Below, in pieces: positions 13,858 to 19,930 of a DNA stretch of 21,396 bases; position 1 is the stretch's first letter, and each line of letters starts with the position of its first letter. A program made the translations under genes and the position numbers. Under the pieces are notes generated by a model, which saw only the letters and a list, made by a program, of their open reading frames with translations, was not told where the DNA came from and ran no database searches. Source of the DNA: a virus; the IMG/VR virus record IMGVR_UViG_3300037487_002249, positions 1 to 21,396 of that record. The stretch is one strand, 5' to 3'.

Positions 13858-14055
13858 ATGCCAAAGGTCAACGTAAATATTTCCGATGAGGGCACGGAGT
13901 GGCGCCGGGCAAAAGCCCGTATCATCACCACTCACGGAACGATCCGCTCGCTCGCCCAACATCTGGGCTGCCATTACAACAGCATCCGCTTGGCTTTCGG
14001 GGGGCGGTGCCCGCGCTTGCTACCACGAATCGAGGAGGCACTTCATGAATCCTGA
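13858..14055 (+). CDS. Small HTH DNA-binding protein, 65 aa
   Basis: The first rightward gene. After a charged N-terminus (MPKVNVNISDEGTEWRRAKA) it has GTIRSLAQHLGCHYNSIRLA, a compact helix-turn-helix pattern: 'S-L-A-x-x-L-G-x-x-x-x-S-I' has the Ala, Gly and hydrophobic spacing of HTH motifs. A short C-terminal helix (LLPRIEEALHES) follows. Size, place and HTH fit a Cro/Ner-like regulator of the early operon that would bind the dyad upstream. Exact family not recognised. The next gene starts inside its last codons. Confidence 0.6.
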   Translation: MPKVNVNISDEGTEWRRAKARIITTHGTIRSLAQHLGCHYNSIRLAFGGRCPRLLPRIEEALHES

Positions 14056-14239
14056 ACTGCTCCGGTTCTTCAAACGCCTTTCCGAGCTGGCCACGCATTT
14101 ACCCATCGAGGACGCCGAAGAGCTTTTCGCGGCGATAATCGAATACGCCGGGGAAGCCCCGGAAGCCATGCAGATTGCCCACGCAGCGATGTTGCTCCAC
14201 GAGTCCAGGGCACAACTCAAACTGTTCGCCGCATCGTGA
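14045..14239 (+). CDS. Small helical early protein, 64 aa
   Basis: The ATG at 14045 is preceded by a strong ribosome-binding site, GAGGAGG (14032-14038), 6 nt away, so I prefer it to the longer frame from 13886. The protein MNPELLRFFKRLSELATHLP... is almost entirely helical and acidic (IEDAEELFAAIIEYAGEAPEAM). It overlaps the HTH gene by 11 nt. I know no family. Small early proteins of transposable phages often modulate the host. Confidence 0.55.
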   Translation: MNPELLRFFKRLSELATHLPIEDAEELFAAIIEYAGEAPEAMQIAHAAMLLHESRAQLKLFAAS

Positions 14240-14240
14240 C

Positions 14241-14420
14241 ATGAGCAAACTCCTTCAGCCAACCAGCCTCAAGCGACTTCTGGCAGATGGCTTCCATGTG
14301 GGCTCTCAACTCCGCTTCGTCAGGTGCTGGCATAAAATGATGAATCGCGATAAACGCTTGCTCAACCCGGAGGCTCCAGCTTCACGGGTGTATTCAAGTC
14401 CGGACTCCAACCATGAATGA
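14241..14420 (+). CDS. Small early ORF, 59 aa
   Basis: It starts 1 nt after the previous stop (MSKLLQPTSLKRLLADGFHV) and its end overlaps the next gene by 8 nt. It is basic, with a GSQLRFVRCWHKMMNRDKRLL stretch and an unstructured C-terminus. Tight packing supports a gene; nothing else does. An upstream in-frame ATG at 14175 would lie inside the preceding gene. Function unknown. Confidence 0.4.
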   Translation: MSKLLQPTSLKRLLADGFHVGSQLRFVRCWHKMMNRDKRLLNPEAPASRVYSSPDSNHE

Positions 14421-14643
14421 TATGAACCAAACCGATCAATCCATCCCCGTCGCCGTGCAATCCAAGCTGCGCGATGGAATCAGGCAAAAACATGGCCCCT
14501 TCGGCCTCCAGCTCGAAGGGCCACCGCAAATCGCGAAGACGCTCGCCTTTCGCGATTACGTCAAACGCTTCGGCGGCACCGTCGCCGTTGGTGAAGATGG
14601 GGATGATTTGCCAGACGCCCCTGCAACACGCAACCCCCAATGA
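14413..14643 (+). CDS. Small early protein, 76 aa
   Basis: It begins MNDMNQTDQSIPVAVQSKLR and continues with DGIRQKHGPFGLQLEGPPQIAKTLAFRDYVKRFGGTV, then an acidic tail (GEDGDDLPDAP). The start lies in the end of the previous gene and its stop overlaps the PolX-like start as ATGA. It looks like a folded small protein with a mixed alpha/beta core. I know no family. The coupling to the PolX-like gene suggests co-expression. Confidence 0.5.
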   Translation: MNDMNQTDQSIPVAVQSKLRDGIRQKHGPFGLQLEGPPQIAKTLAFRDYVKRFGGTVAVGEDGDDLPDAPATRNPQ

Positions 14644-15254
14644 ATCGCATCGCCTGCCCATCCGATGCCGTTCCAATGCAGCCCGTGGACTTTGCTCCGC
14701 CGCCCGAGCCGCGTCCGATGCCGCTGTCGGTGGCGCAGAAATACGCGTTGAAGATCCTCGTCTGGCTCGATCCGTATGTGGAACGTGCGATGGTGGCCGG
14801 CAGCATTCGGCGCGGCCGGGCCTGGTGCAACGACGTGGACCTGGTGGTGATCCCGAAGGTGGAACCGGTCCTGGATCTGACCGGATCGGTGATCGAGGAG
14901 CGCAACCTGGTGGAGTCGTTCCTGCGGGATTACGTGGCGGGGTCGGGCGGCGCTTCCGAGTGGCTTGCGGGCCGGGCCACGCACTGCGAGCAGGTGATGA
15001 TCCTGCTGCCCAAGTGCCAGCTCGATGTGTTCTTCGCGAGCGAGGAGAACTGGACGTCGCGGTTGATCTGCCGCACCGGGAGCAAGGAGCACAACATCCA
15101 CCTCGCGATGCGGGCGAAAAGCATGGGCATGCACTGGGCGCCCTACACCGGTCTGAGGGACGCGCGGAAGCACGTCATCGCTGCGGCCACCGAGGCGGAG
15201 TTTTTCAAGCGGCTCGGGCTGCCGTTCATCGAGCCTGCACGGAGGGAACGATGA
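14640..15254 (+). CDS. Minimal family-X DNA polymerase-like nucleotidyltransferase, 204 aa
   Basis: It carries the polymerase-beta palm signature AGSIRRGRAWCNDVDLVV: Gly53-Ser54, Arg-Arg, then Asp65-x-Asp67 as metal ligands. The third carboxylate is Asp129 in CQLDVFFASEENW. The thumb follows: RTGSKEHNIHLAMRAKSMG (146-163), matching 'TGS-x-x-x-N-x-x-L-x-x-x-A-x-x-x-G', and EFFKRLGLPFIEPARRE (187-203), matching the C-terminal 'LGLpyxxPxxRE' of family-X polymerases. The N-terminal 8-kDa and fingers domains are absent, as in the small African swine fever virus PolX. It could fill short gaps, for example those left by transposition. The start is set by the ATGA overlap; an internal Met27 is possible. 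Confidence 0.75.
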   Translation: MNRIACPSDAVPMQPVDFAPPPEPRPMPLSVAQKYALKILVWLDPYVERAMVAGSIRRGRAWCNDVDLVVIPKVEPVLDLTGSVIEERNLVESFLRDYVAGSGGASEWLAGRATHCEQVMILLPKCQLDVFFASEENWTSRLICRTGSKEHNIHLAMRAKSMGMHWAPYTGLRDARKHVIAAATEAEFFKRLGLPFIEPARRER

Positions 15255-15724
15255 GCCAGAGGACAGAGGACGGAGGACAGAGAACGGAACGGCAGGCGCA
15301 GATCGCGGTGATGCACGCGGCCTACCAGACGCAGTCTGGGCAGAAGGTCGTGCTGAATATGTTCCGGGAGCGCGCGTGGTTCGAGTGGCTGATCTGGCGG
15401 ACGGGGAATCCGTTCACCATCTCGGACGTGATCATCGTGTGCAGATACCTCCGGAGCCAGATCCTCAAGGGGGATCGTAATCCTGGTTGCCTGAAGTTCT
15501 CGAACATGATCCAGGATCCGGATCGGTTCGAGGAAGATCTGGCGATGGCAGCGCAGTTCTACCGCCCCAAGACTGCGCCGAAGCCGCAGACGATCCGCAC
15601 GCGCACGCCCGACGGCAACACCACCGAGCGACGCACGATGACGGACGGCACGGAGAACACCAGCAAGCCGGTCAGCGAGGCCGCGCTGCGGTTGCTCCGC
15701 GAATGCAAGGAGAGCCTGAAGTGA
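15251..15724 (+). CDS. Conserved-looking early protein of unknown function, 157 aa
   Basis: The ATG at 15251 overlaps the PolX-like stop as ATGA. Residues about 3-14 (QRTEDGGQRTER) are encoded by a 7-nt array and resemble the array peptide in the portal. The rest looks like a real domain: MFRERAWFEWLIWRTGNPFT, then ISDVIIVCRYLRSQILKGDR and LKFSNMIQDPDRFEEDLAMA. That order (aromatic helix, 'F-T-x-x-D', 'RYLR', 'LKFxNxIxxPDRFEEDL') may be a helicase-loader or accessory replication domain, but I cannot name it. The C-terminal tail is Thr/Arg-rich and disordered. Confidence 0.6.
   Translation: MSQRTEDGGQRTERQAQIAVMHAAYQTQSGQKVVLNMFRERAWFEWLIWRTGNPFTISDVIIVCRYLRSQILKGDRNPGCLKFSNMIQDPDRFEEDLAMAAQFYRPKTAPKPQTIRTRTPDGNTTERRTMTDGTENTSKPVSEAALRLLRECKESLK
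15257..15291. repeat. Heptanucleotide array at a gene start, 5 copies
   Basis: Units CAGAGGA, CAGAGGA, CGGAGGA, CAGAGAA, CGGAACG. It lies directly after the ATG at 15251, in frame, encoding a TEDGGQRTE peptide. Confidence 0.9.
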
Positions 15725-16293
15725 ACGCGAAGCCCGAGGACAGAGGACAGAGGACGGAAGACAGAGGGAAGCCGGACGCGGCGCGTGGGCTGCAACGGCG
15801 GTTTGGGTTCGCGGATGTCGGGAGCGGGCGGCCGCTGTGCGACATCGGGGCGGCGATGTTCCTGCTCGATCGGGATGAGGACGGCATCCTCCACCTGATC
15901 GAGGACGGACAGATCGAGTATGCGTTCGACATCGCGGCACCCAAGGCCGACTCGCGCGAGCTGCGGATCTGGCACGGGAGCTTGTCGAGGTTCGTGGCGG
16001 CGCGGGTGGTGAATGGTCTGCCGGCTGACCAGGTCGGCGCGGATGTCCGGAGCGCGGCGTCCAAGGCAATCACGATCGACCAGGTGACCCATGACATCCT
16101 GCCTGGGGCGAGCGCGCACGTGACCGCGGTGCAGCTCAAGCGGGCGTTCAATTGCAGCAGCACGCACGTCCACAATCTGATCGCGTCAGGCGCGCTCCAG
16201 GAGCTGGCCACCGAAGGCCGCCGCAAGACGAACACGCGGCGCGTCTGCCGGGACAGCTCGGTGAACTTTCTAACCAGCCGGAGGGTCCAGTGA
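15721..16293 (+). CDS. DNA-binding protein with C-terminal HTH, 190 aa
   Basis: The GTG start at 15721 overlaps the previous stop as GTGA. Residues about 4-18 are again an array peptide (KPEDRGQRTEDRG). The body has AMFLLDRDEDGILHLIEDGQ and EYAFDIA, then RELRIWHGSLSRF. This looks like an HTH-type domain, with 'LIEDGQI-x-x-AFDIA' as the recognition and wing region. The C-terminal AVQLKRAFNCSSTHVHNLIA with SGALQEL is a second HTH of the excisionase/MerR style. Two HTH-like units suggest an end-binding or regulatory protein of the element. No family named with certainty. Confidence 0.55.
   Translation: MNAKPEDRGQRTEDRGKPDAARGLQRRFGFADVGSGRPLCDIGAAMFLLDRDEDGILHLIEDGQIEYAFDIAAPKADSRELRIWHGSLSRFVAARVVNGLPADQVGADVRSAASKAITIDQVTHDILPGASAHVTAVQLKRAFNCSSTHVHNLIASGALQELATEGRRKTNTRRVCRDSSVNFLTSRRVQ
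15734..15768. repeat. Heptanucleotide array at a gene start, 5 copies
   Basis: Units CCGAGGA, CAGAGGA, CAGAGGA, CGGAAGA, CAGAGGG. It lies in frame after the GTG start at 15721. It has nearly the same unit as the array at 15257-15291, which suggests copying between adjacent genes. Confidence 0.9.
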
Positions 16294-16481
16294 GATTGAT
16301 TGTGAAAAGGGCTGGTTTCCCTGAATGGCCTTTCTGGATGAACCAATTTGCTCCCGGATTCTGTTGCACCATCGGGATGAAAGAAGAGCCGGGATCAGAG
16401 AACACATACCACGAGAGCATACGCTGGTGGCGGAACCCCAACGGAACCACTGGCTGTAGAGTATTTTTCATAAACCAATGA
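16290..16481 (+). CDS. Small aromatic-rich early protein, 63 aa
   Basis: The GTG start at 16290 overlaps the previous stop as GTGA, and GGAGGG lies a few nt upstream as ribosome-binding site. The protein (MRLIVKRAGFPEWPFWMNQF) continues with APGFCCTIGMKEEPGS and ESIRWWRNPNGTTGCRVFFI. It is compact, rich in Trp/Phe and Cys, and likely a folded domain. The longer open frame from 16152 is in another phase of the upstream gene and is not real. Function unknown. Confidence 0.5.
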   Translation: MRLIVKRAGFPEWPFWMNQFAPGFCCTIGMKEEPGSENTYHESIRWWRNPNGTTGCRVFFINQ

Positions 16482-16502
16482 TTCACGAACCCAGGAGAAA
16501 AC

Positions 16503-16994
16503 ATGATGACTGCGAATGAACAAACCAATCTAAAGCAATGGTGCGATCGCAACCTTTCAGGGACCGCGCGCGGGATCGACGCCGATACAATGGTGGCGGA
16601 GGAGAACTCCGCACCGGACGACCGGCCCGGAGCCGGGACACCGCATGAAACAGCCTCGGCGCCGCGCGCGGCGTCCTCTTTCGCGCCGCCACGGGCGCCA
16701 GCCGCCGTTCCCTCGGCACTGAGAATCGGCCCGAACGGAGTGGCCGATACAGAGTTGGTCCACTACACGCCCGTGGCGGCGCTTCATTCTATCGTCAAGC
16801 GCACGGCGGAGCAATCGGCCACCGCGATCGGCACGCTGCGGAAGATCATGGAGGAACAGGCGGCGCGAGGTTGGCCGGATTACGCCGAGGTGCAGCGGCT
16901 GAGCGGCTTCCTGCTCCGTGAGGCGGAGGGCTTCAACAACGTGGTCTTCAAACTCCACTTTGCCGCCAACCTGAAGACCGTCCCCCGCCAGTAA
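16503..16994 (+). CDS. Early protein with disordered centre and helical C-terminus, 163 aa
   Basis: AGGAGAAAAC directly before the ATG at 16503 is a good ribosome-binding site. Residues 1-30 are helical and charged. Residues about 38-75 are Ala/Pro-rich and probably disordered. The C-terminal 90 residues (ELVHYTPVAALHSIVKRTAE, IGTLRKIMEEQAARGWPDY, LSGFLLREAEGFNNVVFKLHFA) form long helices. I know no family. A 7-nt array separates it from the DUF3102-like gene. Confidence 0.55.
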   Translation: MMTANEQTNLKQWCDRNLSGTARGIDADTMVAEENSAPDDRPGAGTPHETASAPRAASSFAPPRAPAAVPSALRIGPNGVADTELVHYTPVAALHSIVKRTAEQSATAIGTLRKIMEEQAARGWPDYAEVQRLSGFLLREAEGFNNVVFKLHFAANLKTVPRQ

Positions 16995-17018
16995 ATCCGA
17001 AATCAGAAATCAGAAAGG
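16995..17018. repeat. Heptanucleotide array, 3 copies, forming a ribosome-binding site
   Basis: Units ATCCGAA, ATCAGAA, ATCAGAA, then AGG. It begins at the stop of the 163-aa gene and its purine-rich end (AGAAAGGGA) sits where the ribosome-binding site of the gene at 17023 is needed. Confidence 0.8.
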
Positions 17019-17022
17019 GAAT

Positions 17023-17811
17023 ATGGAACTCGTAAATGTCATCACGCCGGAAGCGGAGCAGCGAACGCTCGACGGGTTAAAAGATCTAGCTGGGCAATAC
17101 GACTCTAGCTGCCGAGGTGCATTCGGCAAGCATATAGGCTATGCCTTCCTCTGTGGCTTCGTCCTCAATCAGGCGAAGGACCTACTGCCGCATGGCCAAT
17201 TCGAGCAATGGTGGCAAGCGAATCTGCCCCAACTGCCCAAATCGACGCTGCATCGTTACATGGATTGGGCCAAGTTTGTAGAGTCTCACCTTGCCCTCAG
17301 TGGGCAAATGTCCCACGTGGGACATTTAATATCCAATGGAGAATTGACCAAGGATCTTGAGGATCAAATAGTCAATGCGGTTCACGATTTCGCAGACGGC
17401 AAGACCATGACTGCCATGCTGCGCGACTTGTCTTTAATCCGCCAGCCCAAGCAGAAAGAATACCACCCGCCCAAGCCATCGAGCCCAGAGGAGCAGGTCA
17501 AGGAGGAAATCTTCATGGCGGATGAAACGGGCAGGCACTTGGCCACCGAATTGATCATGCTGTCTGAAGATCGGGATCCCTCAATCCCCAATATGTCGGA
17601 TGCCGTGCGGGACAGATTGCTCGATGCGTGCGTGGCCGTCTCGACCCGCATCCGAGGAATGAAGCGGAAGGTTGCCACCCCAAAACAGGTGAAAAAGCCG
17701 AGAGGTCTGCTGAGTCCCGAAACCAAGGCAAAGATGCAAGCTGCTGCCAAAGCGCGTTGGGCGAAGGCGCGGGAACTGCGATGCCCGGCGCCAGCAGCGG
17801 CTGACCTCTGA
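17023..17811 (+). CDS. DUF3102-like protein, 262 aa
   Basis: Residues about 44-88 read as the DUF3102 pattern: CGFVLNQAKDLLPHGQFEQW, then WQANLPQLPKSTLHRYMDWA and KFVES. The 'aK-x-x-L-x-H-G-x-F-x-x-W-x-x-x-x-x-P-x-S-x-x-x-x-x-Y-M' signature is typical. These are plasmid, phage or prophage proteins thought to bind DNA through an HTH-like fold. The segment QMSHVGHLI (residues 95-103) is encoded by a 22-bp perfect palindrome. The C-terminus is basic and Lys/Ala-rich (AAAKARWAKARELRCPAP). It lies just before the transposase, so an accessory or regulatory role in transposition is possible. Confidence 0.65.
   Translation: MELVNVITPEAEQRTLDGLKDLAGQYDSSCRGAFGKHIGYAFLCGFVLNQAKDLLPHGQFEQWWQANLPQLPKSTLHRYMDWAKFVESHLALSGQMSHVGHLISNGELTKDLEDQIVNAVHDFADGKTMTAMLRDLSLIRQPKQKEYHPPKPSSPEEQVKEEIFMADETGRHLATELIMLSEDRDPSIPNMSDAVRDRLLDACVAVSTRIRGMKRKVATPKQVKKPRGLLSPETKAKMQAAAKARWAKARELRCPAPAAADL
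17306..17327. promoter_or_regulatory. 22-bp perfect palindrome, possible protein-binding site
   Basis: The 22 bases are a perfect palindrome with no loop, centred on CACGTG and flanked by AAATGTC and GACATTT. It lies inside the DUF3102-like gene and encodes its MSHVGHLI segment. Perfect uninterrupted palindromes of this length in coding DNA are rare, so it may be an operator, a centromere-like or end-binding site, or the trace of a selfish element. Confidence 0.5.
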
Positions 17812-17828
17812 TCTCTGACCTCTGACAA
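17801..17828. repeat. Heptanucleotide array, 4 copies
   Basis: Units CTGACCT, CTGATCT, CTGACCT, CTGACAA. It spans the end of the DUF3102-like gene (the stop falls inside the array) and the gap before the transposase start at 17837. Confidence 0.85.
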
Positions 17829-17836
17829 CTCTCCTC

Positions 17837-19909
17837 ATGAGCATTTCCGACGACACCATTGAATCTCTCGTCTCCAATCAGCGGCCCGCGATATCATTCA
17901 AGATTCCCGAGAAGGACCAAGGCGAGTTCGCGGCGCTGCCCGAGTCGGCGCGGGCCGAGGCGAGGCTCAGGCTGGCCGTGCTGGCTGAGGTATTGCGTGC
18001 GCCCAACCTGCAAGCAGCCTGCATCGAACAAGCGGCCCACCTGCAACGCCGAGGGTTCTCGTGGTGCCGGATCCGGTGCATGGCGTACGCCTATCGGTCG
18101 AACCCGGACTGGCGCATCCTGGTGAATGGCTCGCGCGCGCCGGAACTCGCCGGGCGCAAGGTGGGGTTGCCGAGGGATTTCGGCGAGTGGGTGCATGACT
18201 GGCTCATGCTCAACCAGCGTGGAAAAGCGCGCCAGCGATACCGGGCGCTGCTCGATCGGTTGCACGCCTGGCGCGCAACGGGCCGCCAGGAATTCGCAAT
18301 CCCCGGATATGCCGAGCCCCCTGCCGACGCACCCGGCGCGGACCATCCCGCCGGCTGGAGTTACGCGCGCCTGGTGAAGCTCAAGCCCACCCGCTTCGAG
18401 CAAACCGCCATGTCAATCGGACGCCGCGCGGCCAGCGCGTTCCGGCCCCAGGTCTATACGACGCGCGTCGGGCTCAAGGTGGGCCAGATCGTGTTCTTCG
18501 ATGACCAGGTGCATGATGTGCGCGTCAACCACGTCGGCAATCGGCGCAAGGTGCAGCGTCCGCTCGAGCTGGCTTGCATGGATTGTTTCTCGGCGGCGTT
18601 CATCGCCCACGGATTCAAGCCCACGATCTGGCAGGATGCCACCGAGACGCGCGTGATGCTGCGCAAGCAGGACATGGTGTGGTTCGCGATGCACTGGCTG
18701 CTCAACATCGGCTGGCGCCAGGACACCGGCACAATGGTCATCGCCGAGCACGGCACCGCCCAGTTCGCCGACTGGATGCAATCGAAGATCGGGGAACTGA
18801 CCGGCGGCAAGATCACGTTCACCGCCGGAGGCATCGACCGGCGCGCCAGTTTCCCCGGTATGTTCGATGGCCCGGCGCGGGGCAACTTCAGGATCAAGGC
18901 GGGGATCGAGTCGTCCTTCGGCCTGGCCCGCAACGAGACCTCCGACATGACGGGATTCCCCGGCCAGGTCGGCAAGGACCGGAATCACGCCCCCGAAGAA
19001 TGGAAAGCGCGCGAACGGCACAACGAACTGCTCCAGCTCGCCTCCGAGACACTCCCGCCCGAGCAGCAGGCATTGCTCCGCTACCCGTTCCTGGAATGGA
19101 ATCAGTTTGTTACCCTGGCCCTCGCGCTCTACGACCGGGTCAACCGGCGGAGCGGACCGGGCATGGAATTCTGGACGCACGAACTCGAGGGCTGGACCGC
19201 TGCGGGCCTGCTGGCAAACGAATGGCGTCCGTCGCTGGAAAGCCCCTGGCTGCCCATGTCCGGCCTGCTGGCTCTCCCGGCGCCACAACAAGCCGCCGTC
19301 GGATTCCTGCTCGAAGGCCAGCCCGAGACACTCACGCGCACACGCAAGCTGAGCCCGGCCGAGGTCTGGTCGCGGGGCCGCTCGGAGTTGGTGCGGGCCC
19401 CCGGCTACTGGATCGCGCTGATCCTGCCGCCCGAGTACGGCGTCGAGCGCAAGGCCGGCGACAACCACCTGTTCGAGTTCGAGGACCAGGAGATCAGCCC
19501 GAACCCCATGCGTTACCTGGCCCAGATCGACGGACGGTTCCTTTCGCCTCACGAATCCTATTTGACCTACGTGAACCCCTTCAATCCGTCCGAACTCTAC
19601 ATCTGCGACGCCCGGCAGCGATACCTCGGCGCATGCCCCGCCTGGCAGACGCTGACCAAGGGCGACCTGGAAGCGATTCACGAGCAGTGCGGACGGGCGG
19701 CGAAGATCGAGAGCGCGATGCTCTTGCCCGTCGCGCGTGCGGGGGCGGCCATTGCGCGCCAGCGTGCGGAGGATGCGCGACACAACGCGGCTGTGCTGGC
19801 CAACTCGCCCGCCGCCCCCGCGACCGAAGCCGCGCGGACGGCAGCGGAACAGCAGGCAACCGATTTCGAGCGCATGATCGATGCGGCGCTCGCCAAAAAC
19901 ACAACCTAG
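17837..19909 (+). CDS. Mu A-like DDE transposase, 690 aa
   Basis: It catalyses end cleavage and strand transfer of the phage genome. The catalytic core is visible: VGQIVFFDDQVHDVRV (Asp222 or 223), MVIAEHGTAQFADW (position 304, where family members usually have Asp but here Glu), and KAGIESSFGLARNE (Glu358). Spacing of about 80 and 54 residues fits a Mu-type core. The N-terminal part (residues about 60-150, with WCRIRCMAYAYRSNPDWRIL) is the likely DNA-binding region. The C-terminal part (LSPAEVWSRGRSELV, SPHESYLTYVNPFNPSELYI) matches the beta-barrel domain after the core, then an Ala-rich helical tail that may contact B. B starts 22 nt downstream. Confidence 0.9.
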   Translation: MSISDDTIESLVSNQRPAISFKIPEKDQGEFAALPESARAEARLRLAVLAEVLRAPNLQAACIEQAAHLQRRGFSWCRIRCMAYAYRSNPDWRILVNGSRAPELAGRKVGLPRDFGEWVHDWLMLNQRGKARQRYRALLDRLHAWRATGRQEFAIPGYAEPPADAPGADHPAGWSYARLVKLKPTRFEQTAMSIGRRAASAFRPQVYTTRVGLKVGQIVFFDDQVHDVRVNHVGNRRKVQRPLELACMDCFSAAFIAHGFKPTIWQDATETRVMLRKQDMVWFAMHWLLNIGWRQDTGTMVIAEHGTAQFADWMQSKIGELTGGKITFTAGGIDRRASFPGMFDGPARGNFRIKAGIESSFGLARNETSDMTGFPGQVGKDRNHAPEEWKARERHNELLQLASETLPPEQQALLRYPFLEWNQFVTLALALYDRVNRRSGPGMEFWTHELEGWTAAGLLANEWRPSLESPWLPMSGLLALPAPQQAAVGFLLEGQPETLTRTRKLSPAEVWSRGRSELVRAPGYWIALILPPEYGVERKAGDNHLFEFEDQEISPNPMRYLAQIDGRFLSPHESYLTYVNPFNPSELYICDARQRYLGACPAWQTLTKGDLEAIHEQCGRAAKIESAMLLPVARAGAAIARQRAEDARHNAAVLANSPAAPATEAARTAAEQQATDFERMIDAALAKNTT

Positions 19910-19930
19910 ATCCCCACCGACAGGAGAAAC

